NCBI GenBank assembly: GCA_026537415.1
Contig: JAFNMF010000001.1
Coordinates: forward strand, 759,811 to 823,810
Origin: Acetobacteraceae bacterium B3987
GTDB taxonomy: Bacteria > Pseudomonadota > Alphaproteobacteria > Acetobacterales > Acetobacteraceae
Direction of reading: 5' to 3'
DNA: 64,000 nt
In this document: positions 10,253 through 23,841 of the stretch, piece by piece
Layout of the letters: every line of letters starts with the position of its first letter
How positions within the stretch are numbered: the stretch's first letter is position 1
Program-made: the position numbers and the translations under genes
Notes under the pieces: generated by a model
Database searches by the model: none
What the model was told of the DNA's origin: nothing
What the model saw: the letters and a program-made list of their open reading frames with translations, nothing else

Positions 10253-11671
10253 ATGCGTGCATTACCCCTTAATCTTGGCCTCATTCACTTTGTTGGCATT
10301 GGCGGCATCGGTATGTCCGGCATTGCCGAAGTACTGCATATGCTTGGCTACAAGGTTCAGGGGTCCGACATTGCCGAAAATGCCAATGTGAAACGCCTGC
10401 GGAAGTCCGGCATTCATGTGCATATCGGCCATGACGAAGCCAATCTGGGGGAAGCACGGGTCGTTGTCGTCTCCACCGCCGTAAAGCGGGACAATCCGGA
10501 GGTTGTGGCTGCCCGCGCCCGGCTCATCCCCGTTGTCCGGCGGGCTGAGATGCTGGCAGAGCTGATGCGCCTGCGTTGGGCCGTTGCCATCGGGGGGACA
10601 CATGGCAAGACCACCACAACCAGCCTCGTGGCCTGTGTGCTGGAACAGGCAAAACTGGACCCGACCGTCATCAATGGCGGCATCATTGAAGCCTATGGCA
10701 CGAATACCCGCATGGGGTCTGGCGACTGGATGGTCGTGGAAGCCGATGAGAGCGATGGCTCCTTCCTCCGTCTTCCCGCCATCATTGCCGTCGTCACCAA
10801 CATGGACCCCGAACATCTGGACCACTGGGGGTCCGACGAGGCGATGGAGGCCGGATACCGGCAATTCGTCTCCAACATTCCCTTCTACGGGTTCGCCGTT
10901 CTCTGCGTGGATCATCCCCGTGTGCAGCAAATGATTCCCCAGCTCTCCGACCATCGTGTCGTGACCTATGGCTTCAGCCCGCAGGCCGATGTCCGGGCCG
11001 AAATCACCGGAACGGACAGCCAGGGCGTCACCTTCAACGTCACCATCACGGACCGGACCACCAGCAGCCAACGTCTGGCCGGGCCGTTCCATCTGCCCAT
11101 GTTCGGGCATCATAATGTCCTCAACGCCGTAGCAGCCATCGCCGTGGCACAGGAAATGGAAATCCCCGATCACGTCATCGCCGATGCCCTTGGCGGATTC
11201 CGTGGTGTCCAGCGTCGTTTCACCCTGACCGGCACATGGAATGACGTAAAAATCATTGACGATTACGGCCATCACCCTGTCGAAATCGCCGCCGTTCTAA
11301 AAGCCGCCCGTCAGGCCGGGGCCGGGCACGTCATCGCCGTCATCCAGCCGCACCGTTATTCACGCCTCAATGCGCTGTTCAATGATTTCTGCACCTGCAT
11401 GAATGATGCCGATACCGTCATCGTGGCCGACGTCTATGCCGCCGGGGAAAGCCCGATCGACGGTGTCGGACGGGACCAGCTTGTCGAAGGGTTGCGGGAC
11501 CGTGGGCACCGTCATGTCCTGCCTCTATCCTCTCCAGACGAACTGGCAGACCTCGTGGCAGATGTGGCCGCACCGGGTGACTATGTCGTCTGTCTGGGGG
11601 CCGGTTCCATCACCCAGTGGGCACAGGCCCTTCCTGAACAGCTTTCCAGCCTAAGACGGGAGGCATCATGA
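10253..11671 (+). CDS. murC: UDP-MurNAc:L-alanine ligase MurC
   Basis: First of the amino acid ligases of the pathway: adds L-Ala to UDP-MurNAc in the cytoplasm. The N-terminus has the classic [15 protein letters not shown] nucleotide-binding loop, and the P-loop GGTHGKTT spans residues 114-121. [10 protein letters not shown] and QPHRYSR are further MurC signatures. At 472 residues it has the usual length. The gene overlaps murB by four bases (ATGA). Long frames on the opposite strand here are codon-bias shadows. Confidence 0.97.
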   Translation: MRALPLNLGLIHFVGIGGIGMSGIAEVLHMLGYKVQGSDIAENANVKRLRKSGIHVHIGHDEANLGEARVVVVSTAVKRDNPEVVAARARLIPVVRRAEMLAELMRLRWAVAIGGTHGKTTTTSLVACVLEQAKLDPTVINGGIIEAYGTNTRMGSGDWMVVEADESDGSFLRLPAIIAVVTNMDPEHLDHWGSDEAMEAGYRQFVSNIPFYGFAVLCVDHPRVQQMIPQLSDHRVVTYGFSPQADVRAEITGTDSQGVTFNVTITDRTTSSQRLAGPFHLPMFGHHNVLNAVAAIAVAQEMEIPDHVIADALGGFRGVQRRFTLTGTWNDVKIIDDYGHHPVEIAAVLKAARQAGAGHVIAVIQPHRYSRLNALFNDFCTCMNDADTVIVADVYAAGESPIDGVGRDQLVEGLRDRGHRHVLPLSSPDELADLVADVAAPGDYVVCLGAGSITQWAQALPEQLSSLRREAS

Positions 11672-12585
11672 CGGCTGATGCACCTTTCCGACAGCTACGG
11701 GGGCGACTGAAAGCGCAGGCACCTCTGGCTGCCCGCAGCTGGTTCCGCAGCGGCGGAGCCGCAGACTGGCTGTTCGTCCCGCAGGATGCCGAAGACCTTG
11801 CCTCGGCCCTGCGTCAGTGCCCGCCTGATATGCCCGTGACGGTTCTTGGTGCCTGCTCCAACGTCATCATCCGTGATGGTGGCCTGCCTGGCCTGACCAT
11901 CCGCCTCGCTGGAGGCTTCGCTAATATCGAGACAAATGGCGATGGCCTGATCGCCGGAGCCGCTGCACTGGACAGCAGCGTAGCCGAGACGGCGGCACAG
12001 GCTGGCATGTCCGGCTTTGCTTTTCTCTCCACCATTCCCGGCTCCATTGGCGGGGCTGTCTGCATGAATGCAGGAGCCTATGGAGGCGACATGTCCTCCC
12101 TGCTTGATTGGGTGGACATTCTGACCCATGAAGGTTTCCTCCAGCGTCTTCCCGCCTCGGCCCTGAAAATGCAATACCGCCACAGCTCCCTGCCCGAAGG
12201 CAGCATCGTCCTGCGTGCCCGCCTGAAGGCGCATGGTGAGGAAGACCCTACCGCCATCCAGCAGACAATGCAGGAGATGCGGGCTAGCCGTGAGGCCAGC
12301 CAGCCCCTGCGTGCCCGCACGGGTGGCTCCACCTTCCGTAATCCTGAAGGCCATAAGGCATGGGAACTGATTGACGCTGCCGGCTGCCGGGGGCTGCGAC
12401 ACGGGGGAGCGCAGATCAGCGAAAAGCACTGCAACTTCATGCTTAATACCGGTGACGCCACCAGCACGGAGTTGGAAGAACTAGGTGAGATGGTCCGTAC
12501 CCGTGTTCTGGACAAAAGCGGCATCTCCCTCCATTGGGAAATCAAACGGCTGGGCCGCCTCCTGTCCTCCGCTTCTTCCTCCTGA
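11668..12585 (+). CDS. murB: UDP-N-acetylenolpyruvoylglucosamine reductase MurB
   Basis: FAD- and NADPH-dependent reductase that turns UDP-GlcNAc-enolpyruvate into UDP-MurNAc. The 305 residues show [12 protein letters not shown] and [13 protein letters not shown] (FAD-binding), [20 protein letters not shown], the YRHSSLPEG loop with the likely proton-donor Ser, and GGSTFRNP. The start overlaps the murC stop, and its length fits the alphaproteobacterial form. Seventeen bases separate it from ddl. Confidence 0.95.
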   Translation: MTADAPFRQLRGRLKAQAPLAARSWFRSGGAADWLFVPQDAEDLASALRQCPPDMPVTVLGACSNVIIRDGGLPGLTIRLAGGFANIETNGDGLIAGAAALDSSVAETAAQAGMSGFAFLSTIPGSIGGAVCMNAGAYGGDMSSLLDWVDILTHEGFLQRLPASALKMQYRHSSLPEGSIVLRARLKAHGEEDPTAIQQTMQEMRASREASQPLRARTGGSTFRNPEGHKAWELIDAAGCRGLRHGGAQISEKHCNFMLNTGDATSTELEELGEMVRTRVLDKSGISLHWEIKRLGRLLSSASSS

Positions 12586-12601
12586 CGATGAGATATTGGG
12601 C

Positions 12602-13597
12602 ATGACAGACACAAACATTCTCCCCACCTCCACGCCTCTTTCCATCGCCGTGCTGATGGGAGGAACATCCAGCGAACGCAGTGTCAGCCTCTCCAGCGGC
12701 AAGGCCGTCATGGCCGCCCTGAAAGAAGCCGGACACCATGTCCATGCCATTGATGCAGGGCCGGACATCACCGCCACCATCAAATCCCTGAAGGCCTACA
12801 CGCCGGATGCCGTCTTTAATGCTCTTCATGGTCCCGGTGGCGAAGACGGTGCCATTCAGGGCGTTCTGGAATGGCTGGGTATGCCCTATACTCATTCAGG
12901 CATTCTGGCTTCTGCCGTTGCCATGAACAAGGCTAGCACCCGCATGGCTCTTCAGGCAGCCGGACTGCCTGTAGCAGAGGGCTGCCTCATCACACCAGAA
13001 GAGCTGAAACAGCAGGCACCATTACCGGCCCCCTATGTACTGAAACCCGTGGCGGAAGGGTCATCCGTCGGGGTTCATATCCTGCATGAGGATGATTCGG
13101 AGACACGTCGCACCATCGCCAACTCATGGACGTTCGGCCCCCAAATTCTGGCTGAGCGTTTCATTCCCGGCCGTGAGCTAACCGTTGCCGTTCTGGGGGA
13201 TGATGCCCTCGCTGTAACGGAAATCCTCCCACAGGAAGGCGGCGGCTTTTACGACTTCGCTGCCAAATATCAGGCCAACGGGTCCCGCCATATCATTCCC
13301 GCCCCCCTGCCTACAGACATTACAGAACGAGCCCTCACCCTCGCCCGTAAGGCTCATCAGGCCCTTGGCTGCAAAGGAGCCAGCCGGACGGATTACCGCT
13401 ATGATGGCGACAGTGGCGAGCTCATCATTCTGGAGGTCAACACCCAGCCGGGCATGACCGCCACATCTCTTCTGCCCGAACAGGCTGCCGCCCGCGGTGT
13501 AAGCTATCCCCTGCTATGCCACTGGCTGGTGATGGATGCTTTGGGGAAAGCTCAGCCGCTCTCTCTCCACCCCGTGCCTCAGCCAGAAAACCGCTGA
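12602..13597 (+). CDS. ddl: D-alanine:D-alanine ligase Ddl
   Basis: ATP-grasp enzyme making the D-Ala-D-Ala dipeptide used by MurF. The 331-residue protein starts MTDTNILP with SIAVLMGGTSSERSVSLSSG, contains FNALHGPGGEDGAIQG and PYVLKPVAEGSSVGV (ATP-grasp), and ends with LEVNTQPGMTATSL, which carries metal-binding residues. ATG 12602 is chosen; the frame is open back to 12485 inside murB, but that part is not family-like. It lies between murB and ftsQ in the standard alphaproteobacterial order. Confidence 0.95.
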   Translation: MTDTNILPTSTPLSIAVLMGGTSSERSVSLSSGKAVMAALKEAGHHVHAIDAGPDITATIKSLKAYTPDAVFNALHGPGGEDGAIQGVLEWLGMPYTHSGILASAVAMNKASTRMALQAAGLPVAEGCLITPEELKQQAPLPAPYVLKPVAEGSSVGVHILHEDDSETRRTIANSWTFGPQILAERFIPGRELTVAVLGDDALAVTEILPQEGGGFYDFAAKYQANGSRHIIPAPLPTDITERALTLARKAHQALGCKGASRTDYRYDGDSGELIILEVNTQPGMTATSLLPEQAAARGVSYPLLCHWLVMDALGKAQPLSLHPVPQPENR

Positions 13598-13603
13598 CAC
13601 ACC

Positions 13604-14491
13604 ATGGTGTCCTTCTTCAGAAAACGTCCGCAGGAGCCACTCGATCCCTACGGGGACCGCCCCTCCAGTATGTCCCTCTTCTGGCAGAGGCAAAAAATCT
13701 TTTTCCGGCGGCTCAGTATTCTGGGAATGGTCTGCTTCCTGCTGGTCGGCATCGGCTGGCTCGCCTGGAGTAGCCAAGGAGGGCACAGGCTGGCCGACAA
13801 TCTACGCGCCAGTCTGGCTACATTGGACCCGTTGCGGATTCATCACATCATCATCACGGGACGGCATCTAACTGATGAGAGTGAAATCATGGAAGCTCTG
13901 GGAACGAGCCTGAATCGCTCGCTTTTCAGCTTTTCTGTCGAAGACGCACGACAGCGCATTAATGCCCTGCCCTTCATCGAACATTCAACAGTCGAACGCC
14001 ACCTACCAGATACCATCAATGTCATGGTGGAAGAAAAAAATCCCATCGCTATCTGGCAAATGGAAGGCCATTTCGTTCTCATTAACCAAAAGGGGGATAC
14101 TGTATCCCGGCAGGAGCTAACAGCCCATAACAGTTCCGTATTCCGTAAGCTGCCTCTTGTTGTTGGTGCAGGGGCCAATCTGGAGGCCGATTCTATCATC
14201 ACCCTGCTAAACCAGTTTCCCGACATCAACAGCCATACGCTGGCTCTCATACGCATTGGGCAACGACGTTGGAATATCCTTATGCAGAATGGCACCACCC
14301 TCATGCTGCCCGAAGGAGCTGAAGCCGCCGCTCTGTCCCGCCTGCATGAGTATCAACATGATTATCAGCTGTTGGACCGCCCGTTGAAAACCATTGACAT
14401 GCGTCTGCCCGACCGTATGGTCATTCACCCTGCTACGTCTCCGGGAGCCGATCAGGAAGTCCCGCCTGTACCTCCGCCGTCAGAAAACTGA
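13604..14491 (+). CDS. ftsQ: Cell division protein FtsQ
   Basis: Bitopic inner-membrane divisome scaffold. The 295-residue protein has a cytoplasmic N-terminus rich in Arg and Pro, one transmembrane segment around residues 42-62 (LSILGMVCFLLVGIGWLAW), then a POTRA-like segment beginning RIHHIIITGRHLTDESEIMEAL and the FtsQ beta domain (TINVMVEEKNPIAIWQ). The length is typical for alphaproteobacteria. It begins six bases after ddl and ends six bases before ftsA, so all three are probably translated from one message. Confidence 0.92.
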   Translation: MVSFFRKRPQEPLDPYGDRPSSMSLFWQRQKIFFRRLSILGMVCFLLVGIGWLAWSSQGGHRLADNLRASLATLDPLRIHHIIITGRHLTDESEIMEALGTSLNRSLFSFSVEDARQRINALPFIEHSTVERHLPDTINVMVEEKNPIAIWQMEGHFVLINQKGDTVSRQELTAHNSSVFRKLPLVVGAGANLEADSIITLLNQFPDINSHTLALIRIGQRRWNILMQNGTTLMLPEGAEAAALSRLHEYQHDYQLLDRPLKTIDMRLPDRMVIHPATSPGADQEVPPVPPPSEN

Positions 14492-14497
14492 TCCACC

Positions 14498-15829
14498 ATG
14501 TCCCGCTCCGTCTCTCACTCCCGGCATGCCCCCACCATCCCCCAACAGGGGCGAGCCATTCTTCCCATTCTCCCTTCGGAAGAACAGCAGGGCTTTGTCT
14601 GGACACCGGGACTGAAGGCCGTTCTGGACATAGGCTCCACCAAAACAACCTGCCTAATTGGGCAGGGCCTGAAAAATGGTGGCCTGCGTGTACTAAGCTG
14701 GGGCTGGCGGCGGTCTGAAGGCGTAAACTCCGGGGCTATCGTAGATACCATCCAGCTAGAGCGGGTCATCCGGGCAACGGTAGGAGATGCGGAGCGCAAA
14801 ATTAGCCGCCGTATTCGGGACGTAACGGTCAATCTCGCCTGCGGCAATCCCCGCAGCTACCACATGGATGCCTTCATGGCTCCCAATGGGCGGGAAGTGA
14901 CCAAAGACGACATTCTACACCTCTATGCACAAGCCCGTCATGATGCCGCCGAGCCTGACCGCAGGATCGTTCAGGCCATGCCTTTGGGCTTCAATATTGA
15001 TGATAGCCTCACTGTTCTGAACCCCTGCGGGCAACGCTGCGAAAAGCTGGTCGGAAAATTCCATGTCGTGGATGCCCAGACAAGTGCCCTCCACACGCTG
15101 GATTCTGTCCTACGCAAAGCAGAATTGCGAGCCATCAACCTGCTCTCCAATCCCATCGCCTCTGGCCTTGCCGTGCTGGATCATGATGAGCGGGACTTAG
15201 GGGTAACCGTTGTCGATCTGGGAGCCGGAACAACCACTCTCGCCGTCTTCGCCCGTGGGCGCGTTCTCTATACACGACATATCAGGGTTGGCGGGCATCA
15301 CATCACTCGTGACATCGCCCAATCTCTATCCATCCAGCTCGAAACCGCTGAACGACTCAAAACCCTCTATGGGGTTGCCTATGCCTCGGCGGATGATACG
15401 TCCATCCCTATTGCCCTTCCGGTCTCACACCGTAATATTGTCCGACAGATTACCCGAGCCGATCTCGTCCGAGCCATTGCGCCTCGTGTTGAAGAAACGC
15501 TGGAAATGCTCCGCTATGAGCTGGATGGGGCCGGTCTGGGCCGCCCAGCGGAAGGGCGTGTCATCCTGACAGGCGGCGGGGCTTTGCTTAATGGAATAGA
15601 TGCCGTAGCAGCGGAAATCCTCAACCGTTCCGTTCAGGTCCGCTCTCCTACGACCATACGAGGGCTACCAGAATCAGACCATCCCTCTATCTGGGCAGGA
15701 TTCTCAACCGCAGCAGGCTTGCTCGCTTGGGCAGCCGGGGCAAAAGACCGTTTTTGTTTCTCCGAGACAGAAGCTGCCCCCCGAGGGGTCGCCTGGCGTT
15801 TTGCGAATTTCCTACGAAGAAAGACATAA
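14498..15829 (+). CDS. ftsA: Cell division protein FtsA (actin-like)
   Basis: Actin-fold ATPase that anchors FtsZ filaments to the membrane and recruits later divisome proteins. Phosphate-binding loops are visible as VLDIGSTKTTCLIG near residue 45 and VVDLGAGTTTLAVF; ILTGGGALLNGID is the adenosine motif. The basic C-terminal end (WRFANFLRRKT) fits the amphipathic membrane-targeting helix. The 443 residues include an N-terminal extension of about 40 residues. A 127-base gap with a palindrome separates it from ftsZ. Confidence 0.95.
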   Translation: MSRSVSHSRHAPTIPQQGRAILPILPSEEQQGFVWTPGLKAVLDIGSTKTTCLIGQGLKNGGLRVLSWGWRRSEGVNSGAIVDTIQLERVIRATVGDAERKISRRIRDVTVNLACGNPRSYHMDAFMAPNGREVTKDDILHLYAQARHDAAEPDRRIVQAMPLGFNIDDSLTVLNPCGQRCEKLVGKFHVVDAQTSALHTLDSVLRKAELRAINLLSNPIASGLAVLDHDERDLGVTVVDLGAGTTTLAVFARGRVLYTRHIRVGGHHITRDIAQSLSIQLETAERLKTLYGVAYASADDTSIPIALPVSHRNIVRQITRADLVRAIAPRVEETLEMLRYELDGAGLGRPAEGRVILTGGGALLNGIDAVAAEILNRSVQVRSPTTIRGLPESDHPSIWAGFSTAAGLLAWAAGAKDRFCFSETEAAPRGVAWRFANFLRRKT

Positions 15830-15901
15830 ACGAACTGTAGCCTCGATATTTCAGATTACATCTTCTGTTCCAGATGTTACTCTGCTGTCATGATTTATCT
15901 G

Positions 15902-15918
15902 CTACAGATTATCTGTAG
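15902..15918. promoter_or_regulatory. Perfect 17-base palindrome upstream of ftsZ
   Basis: CTACAGAT-T-ATCTGTAG: two 8-base arms around one central base, 39 bases upstream of the ftsZ ATG in the only sizeable gap of the late dcw cluster. A related CTGTAG half-site occurs near 15835. The dyad form and position suggest a regulator site or a small leader hairpin; no T-run follows, so it is not a terminator. Confidence 0.4.
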
Positions 15919-15956
15919 TCCCCTTTATATCTCACCCCGGCCGGAGCAAGACCATT

Positions 15957-17429
15957 ATGTCATTGAACCTGACCCCAACGACCCCTGGTGTTAGCGCTGT
16001 CAGCCCCCCGCGCATCACTGTCATCGGGGTTGGCGGCGGCGGGGTCAATGCCGTCAATAATATGATTGATGGCCAGCTGCGAGGCGTCACCTTCATTGCC
16101 GCCAATACGGATGCGCAGCAGCTAGCTCTTTCCAAGGCAGAGACACGCCTCCAGCTTGGGCCGACCCTGACACGTGGACTGGGCGCAGGCGCCAAACCAG
16201 AAGTCGGACGTCAATCAGCTGAGGAAGTGGAAGAGGAAATCCGCCAGCATCTGGAGGGTGTAGATCTCGTCTTTGTCACGGCTGGAATGGGTGGTGGTAC
16301 CGGTACAGGGGCAGCCCCCGTTGTCGCACGGATTGCTCATGAAGCCGGGGCCCTGACCATTGGTGTTGTCTCCAAGCCATTCGACTTTGAGGGGGCACGC
16401 CGCAGTCGGGCAGCGGCTGCTGGCATTGCAGAGCTAGAGAAATACGTTGATACACTGCTGGTTATCCCTAACCAGAACCTCTTTGGCAGTGCCTCACTAA
16501 CGACCTCCCTTGTGGAGGCCTTCGCCATGGCTGATGATGTCCTCTATAGCGGCGTCCGTAGCGTAACCGACCTGATGGTAGAAGCCGGATACCAGAATCT
16601 CGACTTCGCTGATGTCCGTACTGTCATGAGCGGTATGGGCAAGGCCATGATGGGCATTGGTATGGCCTCGGCTGAGGAAGATGGTGAGGACTGGGCCATT
16701 ACCGCTGCCGAGCGCGCCATCTCCAACCCGCTTCTGGAAGAAACCTCCATTGCCGGGGCACGGGCATTGCTCGTTAACGTCACACTTGGCCCGGATATGA
16801 GCCTGCTGGCTTATAACCAAATTATGAATCTCATCCGTGAGACAGCCAACTGTGAAGATGAAGAAATCAACAGTGGGTTTGTCGTCAACGAGAACATGAA
16901 GGGCAGAGTGCAGGTTTCCGTTATCGCTACGGGTTTGAATAGCCAAAAACGCCACGAGCCTTTCGAAGAAAAACCTGCCGAAACATCCCATCATACTCCT
17001 ATCGAAGAGATTACCCCCAACACAGAAAGAGAGCCTGCCGTAGAGCATGGAGCGGAATCTACCGTAGAAGCTGCTGGAGAGGCTGCGTTATCTGAAGGCT
17101 CTGAAGCTGTACAGGAAGGTGGCAACCCGTCCGAATCAGGACCTGAAAGCAACGTCCCTCATATCCCCAATTATGACCCCCATCTTGGTCCACATCACTC
17201 CCCTAGCGGTATTCCACCCGAGCCAATCCGCCCACGGGAAGAGGCTGGGCAAACAGGAGGCGGACTATTCAGCCGTTTCTTCCGCTCCCGCCCTGCACCA
17301 GAGCATGAACGCCGCGACACGCCGCCTGCCGCTAGTGAACGGAAGCCACCGCAGCGTGATGGTCTGACACCACCACCGGAGGATGACGAGCTGAGCATTC
17401 CAACCTATCTGCGCCGTGGTCCGAAATAA
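15957..17429 (+). CDS. ftsZ: Cell division GTPase FtsZ
   Basis: Tubulin-like GTPase forming the cytokinetic Z ring. The tubulin signature GGGTGTG lies at residues 112-118, after [24 protein letters not shown]. The globular core ends near residue 325. A long acidic, Pro/Glu/His-rich linker of about 145 residues follows, then the conserved C-terminal peptide [12 protein letters not shown], which binds FtsA. At 490 residues it is longer than the roughly 380-residue gammaproteobacterial form, as is common in alphaproteobacteria with extended linkers. It probably has its own promoter in the 127-base gap upstream. Confidence 0.97.
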   Translation: MSLNLTPTTPGVSAVSPPRITVIGVGGGGVNAVNNMIDGQLRGVTFIAANTDAQQLALSKAETRLQLGPTLTRGLGAGAKPEVGRQSAEEVEEEIRQHLEGVDLVFVTAGMGGGTGTGAAPVVARIAHEAGALTIGVVSKPFDFEGARRSRAAAAGIAELEKYVDTLLVIPNQNLFGSASLTTSLVEAFAMADDVLYSGVRSVTDLMVEAGYQNLDFADVRTVMSGMGKAMMGIGMASAEEDGEDWAITAAERAISNPLLEETSIAGARALLVNVTLGPDMSLLAYNQIMNLIRETANCEDEEINSGFVVNENMKGRVQVSVIATGLNSQKRHEPFEEKPAETSHHTPIEEITPNTEREPAVEHGAESTVEAAGEAALSEGSEAVQEGGNPSESGPESNVPHIPNYDPHLGPHHSPSGIPPEPIRPREEAGQTGGGLFSRFFRSRPAPEHERRDTPPAASERKPPQRDGLTPPPEDDELSIPTYLRRGPK

Positions 17430-17445
17430 CTGGCTCTGACTTCAG

Positions 17446-17478
17446 GCCTCCACCCTTTCCATAGGCTGGAGGCTTTAT
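17446..17478 (+). terminator. Hairpin after ftsZ
   Basis: GCCTCCA (17446-17452) pairs with TGGAGGC (17467-17473) around a 14-base loop and is followed by TTTAT. The stem is short and the T-run weak, so termination may be partial; lpxC begins 22 bases further on. Confidence 0.4.
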
Positions 17479-17499
17479 CCACCCTTTCCCCTTACGGGG

Positions 17500-18489
17500 A
17501 TGCGCCCTGCCTCATCGGGGAAGGTCGCCCATGCCGGAACACCTACCCTGATGATAAACGCTTCATCCTATTGGCCAGCACCGGCACCTCTTCCCATGCA
17601 GGCCACATTAGGCCAAACCATCCAGTGCCAAGGGACGGGGCTACATAGTGGTAAACCCGTTATGGTCCATCTCGTCCCAACCGGACCCGATACGGGCATC
17701 CAGTTCCAGCGACTGGACGTGATGAACTCTCCTGCCTTCCGCCTGACATATGACTGCATCATCTCCAGTCCACTGGCCACAGTAGCGTCCTCCCCTCTCA
17801 CGCCGGGGCTGACAGTCGCTACAATGGAACACCTCATGGCGGCTCTCCATGCCTGTGAGGTGGATAATCTGCTTATCCAACTTGACGGCCCGGAGTTACC
17901 CATTTTGGATGGCGGTTCCCGTACATTCCTTTCCCTCATAGAAGCGGCTGGCCGTAGCCACCTAAACGTGCCACGCCGAACTATTGAGGTTCTTCGTCCC
18001 GTTCATGCAGAGGGTCGAAATGGCTCTCATGCCAGCTTGTTGCCCGGCAGACCTGAGGAGCTAGACCTCTCCTTGACTATTGATTTCCCTGCCCCAGCCA
18101 TCGGGAAACAATCTTTCCAAATGACACTATCCCGACGGGGTTTCGAACGTGACATTGCGCCCTGCCGAACCTTTGTGAATCACCAGGACATTACCATGCT
18201 TCAGGCGCAGGGGCTGGCTCTAGGGGGCACCTTAGAAAATGCACTGGTCATTCAGCATGACCGTGTCCTGAATCCCGATGGGCTACGCTTTGATAATGAG
18301 TGTGTCCGCCATAAAATGCTGGATGCTATCGGTGACCTTTACTGCTCCGGTTTCAAACTTTCGGGCCGATTTGAAGGGCATAAAACAGGCCATGCTCTGA
18401 ATAATCAGCTTCTGCATGCCCTGTTTGCCTCACCCGAAAACTGGCGTTTCTCTGATGGCAGCCCGCCTGTTATTCCTTCATCCGGTTGA
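17500..18489 (+). CDS. lpxC: UDP-3-O-acyl-GlcNAc deacetylase LpxC
   Basis: Zinc amidase catalysing the committed step of lipid A synthesis in the cytoplasm. The core shows GTGLHSGKPV, the zinc region TMEHLMAALHACEVDN, DGGSRTFLSLIEAAG, NECVRHKMLDAIGD (second His and the Asp ligand) and GHKTGHALNNQLLHAL. From ATG 17500 it has 329 residues. ATG 17551 and 17596 are also possible and would give lengths closer to the typical 300; none has a clear ribosome binding site, so the start is uncertain. Its place just after ftsZ matches many proteobacteria. Confidence 0.93.
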   Translation: MRPASSGKVAHAGTPTLMINASSYWPAPAPLPMQATLGQTIQCQGTGLHSGKPVMVHLVPTGPDTGIQFQRLDVMNSPAFRLTYDCIISSPLATVASSPLTPGLTVATMEHLMAALHACEVDNLLIQLDGPELPILDGGSRTFLSLIEAAGRSHLNVPRRTIEVLRPVHAEGRNGSHASLLPGRPEELDLSLTIDFPAPAIGKQSFQMTLSRRGFERDIAPCRTFVNHQDITMLQAQGLALGGTLENALVIQHDRVLNPDGLRFDNECVRHKMLDAIGDLYCSGFKLSGRFEGHKTGHALNNQLLHALFASPENWRFSDGSPPVIPSSG

Positions 18490-18552
18490 GAATATCATAT
18501 CCGGACGCAAGAACCCCCTTTTCCCTGAACACTCCCATGCTATAAGAAAATC

Positions 18553-19599
18553 ATGGTCAGCAGCATCCTAAAATCCTACATGGTTTCATACCGTTCCAGT
18601 CTTTCGGCCCTTGGCGCACCAGCTCTACTTGGGCTTGCCCTTCTTACGGGCTGCTCCAGTTCCGATGCCGACATACAGGCAAAACTGCCACGTACGGCGG
18701 ATGCCGAGACCCTTTATAATTACGGGATTGATGCCCTGCATGGCGGGCATTACAAGCTGGCCAGCAGCGAGTTCGAGCTTCTCCAGCAGAACTTCCCTTA
18801 TTCCGGCTATACGGGCAGTGCCGAATTGATGGAAGGGTACGCCTACTACCTGCAAGGTGAGTATGCGCTTTCCGTCCAGCAGCTGGAACGCTATCTCCAG
18901 CTCCATCCCACCAGCCCAGATGCAGCTTACGCCTATTATCTGCGTGGTCTCTGCTATTACGAGCAAATCGGTGATGTCTCCCGAGATCAGCTCGGCACGC
19001 TGGAAGCTATGGATGCTCTACAGGAAGTCATAACACGCTTCCCCCAAACCTCTTATGCTCGTGATGCCCAGCTGAAAATTGACCTCTGCCGTGACCATCT
19101 GGCCGGTAAAGAGATGTATGTTGGCCGCTACTATCAACGGGAAAAAGACTATCAGGCCGCTTATGGCCGTTACCAGCGGGTCATTCAGGATTTCCAGACG
19201 ACCAACCATGTTCCGGAAGCACTGGAACGCTTGGTGGAGGTCAATCTGGACCTCGGTCTGCCCGATGAAGCCCGTCAGGCCGCCGCCGTACTCGGCTACA
19301 ACTCGCCGGACAGCCGCTGGTACCGTCTCGCCTATGAAAAGCTGAAATACCACAATCAGCTTACGCCACAGCTACCAAAGCCGTCCCGTAGCCAGCAGAA
19401 GGAAGAGCGGCGTGCCAGAAAGCACCATGCCGTAGCACCGCCGCCTGTGCAGAAGAACGCACCAACCTCTCCAGATAACGTCATCGTACAGCCTGTTTCT
19501 GCAACTCAGTCTGCACCTGTGGCGTCTGTCGAGATTCCCCCTGTGCCGACGGCGGCCTCTGGCCCCAGCCAGAAAAATAATGGAAAGACGTCACGCTAA
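18553..19599 (+). CDS. bamD: Outer membrane assembly lipoprotein BamD
   Basis: TPR lipoprotein of the BAM complex, which folds beta-barrel proteins into the outer membrane. A signal peptide ends in the lipobox LLTGCSS. TPR-like repeats begin ADAETLYNYGIDALHGGHYKLASSEFELL and include PDAAYAYYLRGLCYYEQI, all characteristic of BamD/ComL. The 348 residues include a C-terminal Pro/Ala/Lys-rich tail beyond the TPR domain. An in-frame ATG at 18580 would give a more usual 25-residue signal peptide. It sits between lpxC and recN, a common alphaproteobacterial order. Confidence 0.92.
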   Translation: MVSSILKSYMVSYRSSLSALGAPALLGLALLTGCSSSDADIQAKLPRTADAETLYNYGIDALHGGHYKLASSEFELLQQNFPYSGYTGSAELMEGYAYYLQGEYALSVQQLERYLQLHPTSPDAAYAYYLRGLCYYEQIGDVSRDQLGTLEAMDALQEVITRFPQTSYARDAQLKIDLCRDHLAGKEMYVGRYYQREKDYQAAYGRYQRVIQDFQTTNHVPEALERLVEVNLDLGLPDEARQAAAVLGYNSPDSRWYRLAYEKLKYHNQLTPQLPKPSRSQQKEERRARKHHAVAPPPVQKNAPTSPDNVIVQPVSATQSAPVASVEIPPVPTAASGPSQKNNGKTSR

Positions 19600-19811
19600 A
19601 ACGGTTGGTTGTTGCCGTATTTGCGTCGCAATTCTTTCTGAAAGGTAGCATGTGAGGCTAGAATCATCTGGCCTCACAGCGTTTCTCTTTGTCCGGCCGG
19701 TGCAGCCACTTGCACGGATCAAGTTTCTTCCTGACTATCGGGCACCGCATTTTCTGCAAACCATAACAGAAACACGGATTGATGTTTCTGCCGGTTCTGG
19801 AGGCTGCATTT

Positions 19812-23623
<3,812 letters not shown>

Positions 23624-23801
23624 TGCGATACCATCATCAAATCAAGACATGACCACATAAAGGATAGATGGAGTCTACATATAAAATTTTAGAGTCAAAA
23701 TTATTAGACTCCTGAAATCCTCTTTAAACGGAGAATCAAAAAAATAACCATTCAGTGACTATATTCAACATATATAACATTTGATTATCACTCTACTTGA
23801 T

Positions 23802-23819
23802 TATAAAATTAATTTTATA
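23802..23819. promoter_or_regulatory. 18-base AT palindrome before a glycosyltransferase gene
   Basis: TATAAAATTAATTTTATA is a perfect 18-base inverted repeat lying within the AT-rich 218-base gap between ligA and the next gene, 22 bases before that frame opens. It could be a regulator operator or simply a product of high AT content; the gap holds no other clear signal. Confidence 0.25.
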
Positions 23820-23841
23820 TTAAAACATTGTCAGCGTTTTT

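Noticed and set aside
10262-11275. Long antisense frame opposite murC
   Set aside because: Mirrors codon bias of murC, with no recognisable protein; the same holds for the long frames at 11695-12429, 48080-49330, 49980-51350 and 53975-54874.
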